The translations under genes and the position numbers were made by a program. The notes under the pieces were generated by a model. The model had not been told where the DNA came from. It was given only the letters and a program-made list of their open reading frames with translations, and made no database searches. From contig CAYWRO010000015.1 in NCBI GenBank assembly GCA_964460345.1, positions 1-60,918 of the forward strand: DNA of 60,918 bases, read 5' to 3'. The DNA comes from CAYWRO01 sp964460345 (GTDB lineage Bacteria; Planctomycetota; Phycisphaerae; Phycisphaerales; UBA1924). Of the stretch, positions 23,128 to 30,276 are shown in pieces (position 1 is the stretch's first letter; the number at the start of each line of letters is the position of its first letter).

Positions 23128-23790
23128 ATGGCGCTGGAGACTGTCCCGCTGGCGATTGATGAAGGTGGTGTGCCGCCGCGGGTGATGGATTTTCTCCGTC
23201 GCGCCGATGCGCGCGTGAGTTCGTTCATCGAATCGCGCATCAATGATCCGATCCCGGCGTTTGTGCCGTGCGATCCTGTCAAGGTCGCGGCGGCGCTGAT
23301 GACGATTGAGCGCGAGCGTCTCAGCGCGGGGCGGCAGTTCTGCGAGTGGGGGAGCGGATCCGGCGTGATCACGTGCCTTGCCGCGATGATGGGGTACAGC
23401 GCGATCGGGATCGAGATTGAGCCGGAACTGGTGGAGATGGCGCGCTCATTCGCGGAGGAGTTCTCGCTGCCGGTGACATTCATCGAGGGGAACTTCATTC
23501 CGCCGGGGGCCGAGTCGGTGCCGGATCCGGAAGGCGCGATGGCCTGGCTTGATCCGGGCGGGCCGGATGGTCACGATGAAGCGGGGCTGGGGATCGATGA
23601 TTTCGATGTGATCTTCGCGTACCCGTGGCCGGGTGAGGAGCCGGTGATCGAGGGGGTGTTCGACCGGTACGCCGCGCAGGGGGCGCTGCTGTTGACGTAT
23701 CGCGGCGTGGAAGACGTGATGCTGCAGCGCAAGGTGGAGGGGCCCGCGACGCGCGCGGGGAGGCGGCGGTCGACCTCCTCAAGGCGCTGA
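23128..23790 (+). CDS. SAM-dependent methyltransferase-like protein
   Basis: A 220-residue protein with a Rossmann-fold methyltransferase signature: motif I 'FCEWGSGSGVITCLAAMMG' (71-89), motif II acidic 'AIGIEIEPELVEMA', and a post-motif strand 'FDVIFAYPWPGEEPVIEGVF' where an 'NPPY/DPPW'-like catalytic loop would sit (here AYPWPG). The fold resembles class I methyltransferases acting on diverse substrates; no substrate can be named. The last 18 residues are Arg/Ser-rich. In the neighbouring frame the DNA instead encodes a helical ending ('GEAAVDLLKALTSFVDRC') to a stop at 23829-23831, so a one-base frameshift near a GCGCGCGGGG tract is possible. The start follows a leaderless-type -10 box. 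Confidence 0.72.
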   Translation: MALETVPLAIDEGGVPPRVMDFLRRADARVSSFIESRINDPIPAFVPCDPVKVAAALMTIERERLSAGRQFCEWGSGSGVITCLAAMMGYSAIGIEIEPELVEMARSFAEEFSLPVTFIEGNFIPPGAESVPDPEGAMAWLDPGGPDGHDEAGLGIDDFDVIFAYPWPGEEPVIEGVFDRYAAQGALLLTYRGVEDVMLQRKVEGPATRAGRRRSTSSRR

Positions 23791-23827
23791 CGAGCTTCGT
23801 CGATCGTTGCGGCAGCGAGGGCGGCGC

Positions 23828-24397
23828 TTAGTCGCCGTGCAACTGCCGCAGGCGCGTCGACAGGCGCAGGATCAGGTGGACGCGCTCGAACTCCTCAAGC
23901 ACCTCGCGCAAGACTTCACGGACGGGATCCGCCGGGGCGGGCGCCGTGACAGGCGCCTGATCGCCGAGCGCCTTGCGAGCCATGGAGCGGTAGCGGCTCA
24001 GCGTGCGGTCACCGAAGAGGCTGACGGGCTCGAAGTCTTCAGCCATGTAGAACGTGATGGGGATGCGGAAGCCGGCGTTGATCCTGACTTTAACCTGAAG
24101 GTCGGCGTGCTCGTTGCGGCCGAGGAAACGGAGGGTGACGAGCGGGTTGGCCTCGGCAATGCGCTGCATCGCGGCGCCCTGGAGGGCGCAGTCGCCGCAC
24201 CAGTTGCCGGTGAGGCAGAGGACGTTCATCCGGCGTGTGAAGGAGCGGACGAGACGGAGCTGCTCATCGTCGAGGGCGAGCTGGCCGTAACGCTCATTCC
24301 AGGCGTGATCGAGCCCCTCGGCCGCGCCGGCGGCGACGAAGTCGGCGTAGGTGAGGCCTTCGTTGAACTTGGTCTTGAGGAGGTTGGCGTCAAACAT
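23828..24397 (-). CDS. Thioredoxin-family protein (WCGDC motif)
   Basis: A 189-residue protein with a thioredoxin fold of the Thioredoxin_9 type. The active site 'LTGNWCGDCALQG' gives a CxxC pair preceded by Trp, and a later 'RINAGFRIPITFYM' carries the cis-proline expected near the active site. The C-terminal 50 residues ('ADPVREVLREVLEEFERV') are helical. No signal peptide is seen, so it is probably cytoplasmic. Family members are thought to act as thiol reductases or oxidases. The start at 24397 is chosen because upstream codons overlap an intrinsic terminator (24411-24449). It is transcribed in the same direction as the zinc-ribbon gene but separated from it by that terminator. Confidence 0.85.
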   Translation of the reverse strand: MFDANLLKTKFNEGLTYADFVAAGAAEGLDHAWNERYGQLALDDEQLRLVRSFTRRMNVLCLTGNWCGDCALQGAAMQRIAEANPLVTLRFLGRNEHADLQVKVRINAGFRIPITFYMAEDFEPVSLFGDRTLSRYRSMARKALGDQAPVTAPAPADPVREVLREVLEEFERVHLILRLSTRLRQLHGD

Positions 24398-24410
24398 GCG
24401 GATCTCGTGA

Positions 24411-24449
24411 GGAAAGAAACAGGGCAGCCCTCGCAGTCGAAGGCTGCCC
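24411..24449 (-). terminator. Intrinsic terminator after the zinc-ribbon gene
   Basis: Read on the minus strand, GGGCAGCC (24449-24442) pairs perfectly with GGCTGCCC (24429-24422) around a 12-nt loop, followed by TGTTTCTTTCC. It lies 46 bp past the stop codon at 24496 and just before the thioredoxin-like gene. Confidence 0.7.
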
Positions 24450-24495
24450 GTGTGTGTTTGTGTTGAGCCGCCCCGGCCGAAGCGGGCGCGGTACG

Positions 24496-24867
24496 TCAGG
24501 GCGTGCCGATGTTCGGGGAGTCGGTCATGCCGGAGCCGCAGTGGGGGCACTTGGTCGGCATGGCGCCGTGTGCGCCGGTGACGAGCGTGCGACCGCAGGA
24601 CCAGCAGGGCATGCCCTTGCTGGTGGCGATCGAGCCGCAATGAGTGCACGGCACGGCGGGCTGGGCACCGTCTCCAGCGGCCTGCAGGTCGCCATAGTCG
24701 GCCAGCGAGATCGTGAAATCCTGCTTACAATCGCGGCAGACGTAGTGGTGGAGTTGTTCGAGGGTGTCAGTCCGCTTGTTGCCCTGCAACTGCTTGGCAA
24801 CGAGCACCCCGGCGACCGCCAAGGCGCCCAGGATGATGATGATCATGGCAATATTGCGACCGCTCAT
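24496..24867 (-). CDS. Membrane-anchored double zinc-ribbon protein
   Basis: A 123-residue protein: an N-terminal transmembrane helix ('NIAMIIIILGALAVAGVLVA', about 5-24) and a soluble part with four CxxC pairs ('YVCRDCKQDF', 'VPCTHCGS', 'MPCWSCGRTL', 'TKCPHCGSG'), enough for two zinc ribbons. No catalytic motif is visible; a role in protein or nucleic-acid contact at the membrane is an inference. GGAG six bases upstream supports ATG 24867 over GTG 24879. The gene lies 24 bp after the second pseudopilin gene on the same strand, so they are probably co-transcribed, which hints at a link to the secretion/pilin system. Confidence 0.8.
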   Translation of the reverse strand: MSGRNIAMIIIILGALAVAGVLVAKQLQGNKRTDTLEQLHHYVCRDCKQDFTISLADYGDLQAAGDGAQPAVPCTHCGSIATSKGMPCWSCGRTLVTGAHGAMPTKCPHCGSGMTDSPNIGTP

Positions 24868-24891
24868 GGGAGACTCCACTGGTGGGATGGA

Positions 24892-25824
24892 TCAGAAGGG
24901 GACCAGATTCCGGTGGGGATCGTAGTCAAAGTTCCACCGGCGGGCACGTGACTCCATGGTCGGGTGCTTGACGGGTTGCCCGATGTTCTCGTATCCGGGG
25001 ACGCGGGCACGCTGCGGATTGACGATCAGTTCGGCGATGCGCTCCATGGCTACGTGACCATCGGGGAAGAACACGTTGGCGTTCCCATAGTGCCGGGTAC
25101 CCGGCCAGTTGCCGGGGAAGCGCGCCGTGCCTGCCAGAATAGGGTCTTCATCACCATCGGTCTTGGAATCGGCGAAAGCAATCATGTCCTGCGGGTGAGA
25201 GATTCGCGCGATGTTGATGCCGTCCCAGCCAGTCTCGACATGCAGGCCCATGCCGAGGTTGTAATCGCGACCTCGGATGTTGGTGTAGATGTCAACCCCA
25301 TGCTCGTTGTACCCGTAGGAAAAACCGATGTGCTCGGTGACACCATCGGGATTTATCCGCTTGTCAGTGAGCCCGACCGTAATCGGCACCTCGCCTTCAT
25401 GATACCCGAAGCGGCTTGGTCGGTGGTCCCATTCCGCTGTCGGGCGCGAACGTGTGAGCATGGTGTGGCGCTGGTTGTAGTAGGGGTACCAGTGATAGTC
25501 CTTTGCGGCGGAAGGGCAGTTGAAGACTTCCGTCGTCTGATCGTCCATGTACATGCGGTAAGCACCGGGCCAGGTGAAATAGAAGAGGAAGCCTTGGTTG
25601 ATCTGCACGTGGCCGGCGATAAAGAAGCCCTTGTTCTCTTCCGCATAGTTGAGGGAGCCCATGCCGATTTGCCGGATCTGCGAGAGGCAAACGGTGGCCT
25701 TGGCAAGGTCTCTTACGCGCGCGAGGGCCGGCAGGAGGATACTGATCAACAGGGCGATGATCGCGATGACCACGAGCAGTTCGATGAGGGTGAACGCGCG
25801 GACGGGGGGTCTACGTACCAACAT
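24892..25824 (-). CDS. Pseudopilin-like protein, H-X9-DG type (downstream copy)
   Basis: A 310-residue protein with a type IV prepilin N-terminus: 'RAFTLIELLVVIAIIALLIS', with cleavage expected before Phe11 and Glu5 of the mature chain (E15). The large C-terminal domain carries the planctomycete processing-associated motif H-X9-DG, seen in 'RHYGNANVFFPDGH'. Conserved patches include 'NCPSAAKDYHWYP' and 'SHPQDMIAFADSKTDGDEDP'. Such proteins are processed by prepilin peptidase and inserted in a type II secretion or pilus-like assembly; many have unknown cargo roles. It is a tandem duplicate of the protein at 26173-27096, very similar along the whole length and identical over the last 36 residues apart from one position. 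AGGAGA upstream supports the start. Confidence 0.9.
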   Translation of the reverse strand: MLVRRPPVRAFTLIELLVVIAIIALLISILLPALARVRDLAKATVCLSQIRQIGMGSLNYAEENKGFFIAGHVQINQGFLFYFTWPGAYRMYMDDQTTEVFNCPSAAKDYHWYPYYNQRHTMLTRSRPTAEWDHRPSRFGYHEGEVPITVGLTDKRINPDGVTEHIGFSYGYNEHGVDIYTNIRGRDYNLGMGLHVETGWDGINIARISHPQDMIAFADSKTDGDEDPILAGTARFPGNWPGTRHYGNANVFFPDGHVAMERIAELIVNPQRARVPGYENIGQPVKHPTMESRARRWNFDYDPHRNLVPF

Positions 25825-26172
25825 TCAGTGTCTCCTGACATTTCTCAAAAACCGCGATGTGCCAGGCCCCGTCGAAACCGCCCAAGAAATGGACGGCAAA
25901 GATTTATCGAGTCTAGCCTGCGTCCAGGCTTCATACAAGGGTACTTTTGAGCCGACCGCTGGGGAGTTCCCGAAGGCCCGGTCCATGGCCGCGGGCGGTC
26001 CGAATGTCTCGGGTGGTCCCGTTGAAAGAGGCGGAGGAGACGCAGTACTGGCTGCCGTCGCCGGCGTGCTGGTCGCCACAAGGAGTTGAGCAGCAAGGGC
26101 CGCCCGGACAGCGTTGAGCAGCTCCAGCGCTACGCCTGCCGCGCACCCCGGAACAGCTCCGCAGCGGATGGA
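25825..26172. other. Gap between duplicated pseudopilin genes
   Basis: 348 bp. The part up to about 25980 is the duplicated leader and promoter of the downstream copy. From about 25985 to 26164 the sequence is unique, with no convincing coding frame, terminator or repeat. Confidence 0.6.
25910..25938 (-). promoter_or_regulatory. Promoter with spacer palindrome, downstream pseudopilin gene
   Basis: On the minus strand: -35 TTGTAT (25938-25933), a 17-bp spacer, and -10 TAGACT (25915-25910). The spacer contains the palindrome AGCCTG-GACG-CAGGCT (25930-25915), whose last base overlaps the -10. The same layout, with a compensated base pair, recurs at the upstream copy. The leader would be about 80 nt. 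Confidence 0.65.
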
Positions 26173-27096
26173 TCAGAAGGGGACCAGATTCCGGTGGGGA
26201 TCGTAGTCGAAGTTCCAGCGGCGGGCGCGTGACTCCATGGTCGGGTGCTTGACGGCCTGCCCGATGTTCTCGTAGCCAGGGACGCGGGCACGCTGCGGGT
26301 TGACGATCAGTTCGGCGACCCGCTCCAGATTGGCGTGGCCGTCCGGGAAGAACACGTTCGCGCTGTTGTAATGGCGGATACCCGGCCACCCGCCAGGGAA
26401 TCGAGCCGTGCCGGTGAGAATCGTGTCTTCATCACCATCGGTCTTGGAATCGGCGAAGGCGATCATGTCCTGGGGATGCGAGATGCGGGCGATGTTAATC
26501 CCGTCCCAGCCGGTCTCGACGTGCAGGCCCATGCCCAGATTGTTGTCGCGATTCCTGATTCTCGTGTAGACATCCACGCCGTGCTCGTTGTAGCCGATGG
26601 TGAACCCGACCTGTTTGGAGCCGTCGGGCTGTTGCCGCATTTCACTCGGCATGATCGGCACTTCGTCCTGGTGATACCCGAACCGCTCTGGGTGATGGTT
26701 CCAGTCGGCGGTCGGACGTGAGCGCGTGATCGCGTTGTGGCGCGGGTTGTAGGTCGGGTACCAGTAATAGTCCCGGGATGCCGCCGGACAGTTGAAAACG
26801 GCCTCCGTCTGGTCGTCCATGTACATGCGGTACGTGCCGGGCCAGGTGAAGTAGTAGAGGGAGCCCTGGTTGACCTGCACGTGGCCCGCCATAAAGAAGC
26901 CCTTGCTCTCTTCTGCGTACGTGAGGGAGCCCATGCCAATCTGCCGGATTTGCGAGAGGCAAACGGTGGCCTTGGCAAGCTCTCTTACACGCGAGAGGGC
27001 CGGCAACAGGATGCTGATCAACAGGGCGATGATCGCGATGACCACGAGCAGTTCGATGAGGGTGAACCCGCGGTCGGTGGATCTACGAATCAACAT
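26173..27096 (-). CDS. Pseudopilin-like protein, H-X9-DG type (upstream copy)
   Basis: A 307-residue paralogue of 24892-25824. Prepilin motif 'RGFTLIELLVVIAIIALLIS' (Gly10/Phe11 cleavage site, Glu at mature position 5); H-X9-DG in 'RHYNSANVFFPDGH'; shared 'YMDDQTEAVFNCPAASRDYYWYP'. The two copies differ mostly in the middle ('MPSEMRQQPDGSKQVGF' against 'TVGLTDKRINPDGVTEHIGF'). Similarity extends at DNA level through about 150 bp upstream and to a few bases past the stop, giving a tandem repeat with a period of about 1.27-1.28 kb. Each copy has its own promoter and leader. The fact that this copy keeps a perfect Gly-Phe cleavage site while the other has Ala-Phe could change processing. Confidence 0.9.
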   Translation of the reverse strand: MLIRRSTDRGFTLIELLVVIAIIALLISILLPALSRVRELAKATVCLSQIRQIGMGSLTYAEESKGFFMAGHVQVNQGSLYYFTWPGTYRMYMDDQTEAVFNCPAASRDYYWYPTYNPRHNAITRSRPTADWNHHPERFGYHQDEVPIMPSEMRQQPDGSKQVGFTIGYNEHGVDVYTRIRNRDNNLGMGLHVETGWDGINIARISHPQDMIAFADSKTDGDEDTILTGTARFPGGWPGIRHYNSANVFFPDGHANLERVAELIVNPQRARVPGYENIGQAVKHPTMESRARRWNFDYDPHRNLVPF

Positions 27097-27181
27097 TCAG
27101 TGTCTCCTGACAGTTCTCAAAACCCGCGATGTGCCAGGCCCCGTCGAGGCCGCCCAAGAAACGGACGGCGAAGATTAAATG

Positions 27182-27210
27182 AGTCTAGCCCGAGTCCGGG
27201 CTTCACACAA
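27182..27210 (-). promoter_or_regulatory. Promoter with spacer palindrome, upstream pseudopilin gene
   Basis: On the minus strand: -35 TTGTGT (27210-27205), 17-bp spacer, -10 TAGACT (27187-27182). The spacer palindrome reads AGCCCG-GACT-CGGGCT. Compared with the other copy, one base pair of the stem has changed on both arms (T:A to C:G), keeping the palindrome intact. Confidence 0.65.
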
Positions 27211-27331
27211 GGGTACTTTTCGAGGCGACAGGCTGGAGAGTTCCCGAGGGCTGATCTATGACGGCGAGCGGCTCGAAAGCCCCCGGAAACGGGTGGTCGG
27301 CGGGCCTGTTGTGCCGCGGCGAGGCGGGCTC

Positions 27332-27337
27332 TAGACT
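27332..27337 (+). promoter_or_regulatory. -10 box before the 27391 gene
   Basis: TAGACT, the same hexamer as at 6220 and the pseudopilin promoters, would start a transcript around 27345 and give a leader of about 46 nt carrying the AAGGAG site used by the GTG start at 27391. Confidence 0.4.
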
Positions 27338-27390
27338 CCGGGGCATTGGCCTTTGAGGGCGTTCGGGGGCACTGGGAAGGAGCCCGGAGC

Positions 27391-27822
27391 GTGGAGTGGG
27401 ATTTCGAGCAGGAGCTCGGCGAGATCTTCCGTGCCCACGAGAAGCGGAAGGACGAGGCGTCGCAGCGCCTGTGCGCCGAGGCTCTGAAGGCGAGCAAGGT
27501 GGCGGCCCTGCAGGTCTCGCAGCGGCTGGAGAAGAAGGCCGGTGCGGCGTTCGCGCGGCGGATCACGGCGGACATGCTGGACCTGAAGGCGGAGCGGTGG
27601 ACGCACGCCCTGGTGCTGCAGCACAAGTTCGTGGATGCGCTGCACGTGAGCTTTGAGTTCCGCGGCCGCGTGGAGGGGGTGGAACTGGTGGTGGAAGCGG
27701 GTTGCAACGGGACCCCGTCGGAGTACCTGCGGGTGGGGCTGGGCGAGGTGGAGACGGACCGGGTGCGGGAAGAGTTGGAGCGGTTTGTGGTGGAGGGGCT
27801 GAGGGCGGCGTTGGCAGTCTGA
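27391..27822 (+). CDS. Conserved-looking hypothetical protein
   Basis: A 143-residue protein that I do not recognise. The first half is helical and charged ('FEQELGEIFRAHEKRKDEASQ', 'ALKASKVAALQVSQRLEKKAG'); the second half looks alpha/beta ('HALVLQHKFVDALHVSFEF', 'VEGVELVVEAGCNG', 'VREELERFVVEGLRAAL'). No signal peptide, membrane helix or catalytic motif is visible. GTG at 27391 is preferred because AAGGAG lies eight bases upstream; the frame is open back to a TTG at 27346. Third-position GC is high, as in neighbouring genes. Its stop codon is followed with no gap by a REP-like repeat (27823-27849). Confidence 0.6.
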   Translation: MEWDFEQELGEIFRAHEKRKDEASQRLCAEALKASKVAALQVSQRLEKKAGAAFARRITADMLDLKAERWTHALVLQHKFVDALHVSFEFRGRVEGVELVVEAGCNGTPSEYLRVGLGEVETDRVREELERFVVEGLRAALAV

Positions 27823-27939
27823 CAGAGACGCGACCGTCAGGGAGCGTTCTTCGTTTAACAGCGTTTGTCCGAGGCACGTCGTCAGGTAGCGTTCCGCCAG
27901 TGTGGTGTACAGGATCGCTTCCTGGCGGGCGCGTCTCTG
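27823..27939. repeat. REP-like repeats on the 3' side of the transposase gene
   Basis: Three copies: reverse-orientation at 27823-27849 starting directly after the stop codon of the 27391 gene; a degraded reverse copy at about 27871-27898; and a forward copy at 27912-27939 (GGATCGCTTCC then TGGCGGGCGCGTCTCTG), 11 bases from the transposase stop. Opposed orientations flanking a gap are typical of bacterial interspersed mosaic elements. Confidence 0.75.
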
Positions 27940-27950
27940 TGGCGCGTGTG

Positions 27951-28451
27951 TCAGTCGTACCTCATCGGGAGGTCGGGGCCCTGGTGGAAGAGCACGTACT
28001 CAATCTTTTCGGCGAGCTTTTCCGGGGTCCACAAGTAGCGCGTGCTTCCATGGCGGCTCCAGACTTTGCGGGCTCGCTCAATGGCGCCCTTCTCGACCAT
28101 TCGCCGCGTCGCCCATGATTTCAGCGAGTTCATGATGCGCTCGGGAGGCAGGTCCGCTGTGATGACAGCATGGACATGCGTCGTGCGGACGTTCAGTGCG
28201 TGCAAGCGCCAATCTTTGTAGTTGGCGACGTCACGAACCGTTTCGTCGACAATACCGCGTTGCAGATCGTCGAGCAGGACAGGCGCGACGCGTAGATTCC
28301 GGCTGTCGCGCGCGACCAGTTGGGCATTGGCGGGGAGCACGGGAGTGCCATACTTGTTGTGCTGCGGATCCACGGAGCCCTCCTGGCGGCCATGCAGCCA
28401 CGTCCCGTACGTGTGATACGTCAGGAAGTATGCCAGCGGCGAGGCTTCCAT
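27951..28451 (-). CDS. IS200-like / RAYT HUH-type Y1 transposase
   Basis: A 166-residue single-tyrosine transposase of the REP-associated (RAYT/TnpA-REP) group. It begins with the family's 'FLTYHTYGTWLHG' (9-21). The HUH metal-binding pair is H92-V93-H94 in 'RTTHVHAVI'. The candidate nucleophile is Tyr152 in 'EKIEYVLFHQG'. These enzymes nick single-stranded DNA at REP hairpins. Length is normal for the family and the frame is intact, so it may be active. It is bracketed by copies of the window's main palindromic repeat (27823-27939 and 28533-28587), the arrangement expected of a RAYT with its own REP elements. The start at 28451 lacks a good ribosome-binding site; a TTG at 28487 is possible. 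Confidence 0.87.
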   Translation of the reverse strand: MEASPLAYFLTYHTYGTWLHGRQEGSVDPQHNKYGTPVLPANAQLVARDSRNLRVAPVLLDDLQRGIVDETVRDVANYKDWRLHALNVRTTHVHAVITADLPPERIMNSLKSWATRRMVEKGAIERARKVWSRHGSTRYLWTPEKLAEKIEYVLFHQGPDLPMRYD

Positions 28452-28506
28452 GGCGGGGAGCGTAACGGATTGAGATTCCGGCTGCAAGCGGACGTGGCAA
28501 AAGCGG

Positions 28507-28532
28507 CGTCGCCCCCTCGGGAGGGGGCGACG
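28507..28532. repeat. Perfect 11-bp-stem hairpin beside the transposase gene
   Basis: CGTCGCCCCCT (28507-28517), loop CGGG, AGGGGGCGACG (28522-28532). It lies between the transposase start and the two REP-like copies at 28533-28587, touching the first of them. Confidence 0.65.
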
Positions 28533-28587
28533 GGAACGCTTCCTGACGGGCGTCTCTGTGGAACGCTTCCTGACGGGCGCGTCTCTG
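28533..28587 (+). repeat. Two tandem REP-like repeats abutting the gdhA stop codon
   Basis: Copies at 28533-28558 (lacking two bases, CG, of the second half) and 28560-28587 (full length) are in direct tandem with one base between. The second ends three bases before the gdhA stop codon (28591-28593). Confidence 0.8.
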
Positions 28588-28590
28588 TTG

Positions 28591-29997
28591 TCAGGGGAAG
28601 ATGCCGCGGACTTTGTAGACCTGGCCGATGTGCTCGAGGGCGGCGATGTAGGAGGCGGTTCGCAGGTCGCACTCGTACTGCTGGCGGGCGAGCTTGGTGC
28701 GGCGGGCGGCCATGACCATGTGGCGGTTGAGGGCGGCGTCGACTTCCTCGGCGTCCCACGTGACGCAGGACTTGTTCTGGACCCACTCGAAGTAGGAGAC
28801 GGTGACGCCGCCGGCGTTGCAGAGGATGGCGGGGAGGATTTCGATGCCGCGGGCGAGGAGGGCTCGTTCGCCGGCGGGGGTGGTCGGGGCGTTGGCGGCC
28901 TCGGCGACGACCTTGCAGTTGAGCCATTCGGCCTGCTCTTCCTTGATCATCTGCTCAAGGGCGGCGGGGATGAAGACGTCGACGGGGGTCTTGTAGAACT
29001 CCTCGGTGGAGATCTTCGTCGCGCCCTTGCTTGTCTGGCGGCCGGAGCCGGTGACGACGCCGCCTTCGAAGCCGGCGACGCCGCCGGTCTTGGCGCAGTG
29101 GTCGGCCAGGGCGTGCGCATCAAGGCCTTCATCGTTGCGGATGGCGCCGGTGTGGTCCATGACGGCGACGATCTTCGCGCCCTGGTCGTAGAGGATCTTG
29201 CCGACCCACGAGCCGACGTTGCCATACCCGAGCACGCTGACGCGCATGTCCTGGATCGGGATGCCCTCATCGGGAAGCATCTCGACGAGGACGTCAACGA
29301 CGCCCTGGCCGGTCGCCTTTTCGCGGCCGAGCGAGCCGCCGACCTCGACGGGCTTGCCGGTGACGACGCGCATGGCGTCTGTCGAGCGGCCTTCGCCGGC
29401 GATGTTCTGGTAGGTGTCGGCGAACCACGCCATGACCTGCGCGTTGGTGCCGACGTCGGGAGCGGGGATGTCGTAGTCAGGCCCGATGTCGTTGGAGATG
29501 GCCGAGCAGAAGCGGCGCGTGACGCGCATCAGCTCATCCGGGGAGAGCTTGCGCGGGTCGCACTTCACGCCGCCCTTGCCGCCGCCGAAGGGCACGCGCA
29601 CGAGCGAGCACTTCATCGTCATGAGGAAGGCGAGGGCCTTCACATCGTCGAGGTGCACGTCCGCGTGGAACCGCAGGCCGCCCTTGTACGGGCCGAGCGC
29701 GTTGTTGTGCTGGACGCGGTAGCCCTTGAAGAGCTGGTGGTGGCCGTGGTCCATCTTCACCGGGAAGTGAACCATGATCTCGTTCTTGGGCTGGGCGAGG
29801 ATGAGCTGCACGCGGTGCTGCAGGCCGATCATCTCCGCGGCGTGCAGCATGACGTCGACGGTCTGCAGATAGAGGTTGTCCGGGTCCTTGGGCAGCCCGA
29901 CTTCGTCGAAGATGGGGCTGCGGAAAGGCTCACGGTTGTTGTTGGAGCCATTTTTGGCCTTCGCAGGCGTGACGGACGGCGTGGCGGTGCGACTCAT
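28591..29997 (-). CDS. gdhA: Glu/Leu/Phe/Val dehydrogenase family, probable glutamate dehydrogenase
   Basis: A 468-residue oxidoreductase that interconverts glutamate and 2-oxoglutarate plus ammonia with NAD(P)(H). Substrate-binding and catalytic motifs: 'ALGPYKGGLRFHADVHLDDV', 'VRVPFGGGKGGVKCDP' (catalytic Lys), 'YDIPAPDVGTNAQVMAWFAD', 'GGSLGREKATGQGV'. The Rossmann domain shows 'VSVLGYGNVGSWVGKIL', and the C-terminal part has 'VAEAANAPTTPAGERALLARGIEILPAILCNAGGVTVSYFEW'. Length fits hexameric GDH. Cofactor preference cannot be read. There is no strong Shine-Dalgarno sequence; the long leader contains a nested hairpin at 30145-30191. A short leucine-dehydrogenase-like specificity is less likely given the length. 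Confidence 0.93.
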   Translation of the reverse strand: MSRTATPSVTPAKAKNGSNNNREPFRSPIFDEVGLPKDPDNLYLQTVDVMLHAAEMIGLQHRVQLILAQPKNEIMVHFPVKMDHGHHQLFKGYRVQHNNALGPYKGGLRFHADVHLDDVKALAFLMTMKCSLVRVPFGGGKGGVKCDPRKLSPDELMRVTRRFCSAISNDIGPDYDIPAPDVGTNAQVMAWFADTYQNIAGEGRSTDAMRVVTGKPVEVGGSLGREKATGQGVVDVLVEMLPDEGIPIQDMRVSVLGYGNVGSWVGKILYDQGAKIVAVMDHTGAIRNDEGLDAHALADHCAKTGGVAGFEGGVVTGSGRQTSKGATKISTEEFYKTPVDVFIPAALEQMIKEEQAEWLNCKVVAEAANAPTTPAGERALLARGIEILPAILCNAGGVTVSYFEWVQNKSCVTWDAEEVDAALNRHMVMAARRTKLARQQYECDLRTASYIAALEHIGQVYKVRGIFP

Positions 29998-30144
29998 CGT
30001 GTTTGACCTGAATCAAGCGTCGGTGGTTCCGCGCTCTGTTCCGCGGGAATGTGCGGCGAACCCGGCCCATGCGCCGGACCGTCGGTGATTGAAAGTGAAA
30101 GACCGCCGCTCGCCCGTCGGGCGGCCGCGGCGGCAAAGCGCTTC

Positions 30145-30191
30145 CAATCCTCGCTCATATCGGGCCGACAACAATCCCGACACGAGGATTG
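30145..30191 (-). promoter_or_regulatory. Nested inverted repeat upstream of gdhA
   Basis: Outer arms CAATCCTCG (30145-30153) and CGAGGATTG (30183-30191) are perfect 9-bp inverted repeats; inner arms TCGGG (30160-30164) and CCCGA (30176-30180) nest within them. The structure is 148 bp upstream of the gdhA start and resembles a two-tier stem with an internal loop. It could be an operator or a leader RNA structure. Confidence 0.45.
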
Positions 30192-30276
30192 AACGGTAGG
30201 CGAGGGATGGTGGCAAATCACCCGGCTTGCCCCCCGGGTCCGGGTGTTTGTTCGAGCGCGTCGCGAGTGGATCAAC

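Noticed and set aside
25825..26079. 84-codon frame between the duplicated pseudopilin genes
   Set aside because: Spans the promoter and leader shared with the other copy and has no ribosome-binding site or codon bias.
26463..26978. Alternative minus-strand frame within the pseudopilin gene
   Set aside because: Shadow of the prepilin reading frame; Arg/Thr/Pro-rich composition without domains.
27332..27390. TTG at 27346 as a leaderless start of the 27391 gene
   Set aside because: The spacing to TAGACT is 8 nt, but the GTG at 27391 has AAGGAG at an ideal distance.
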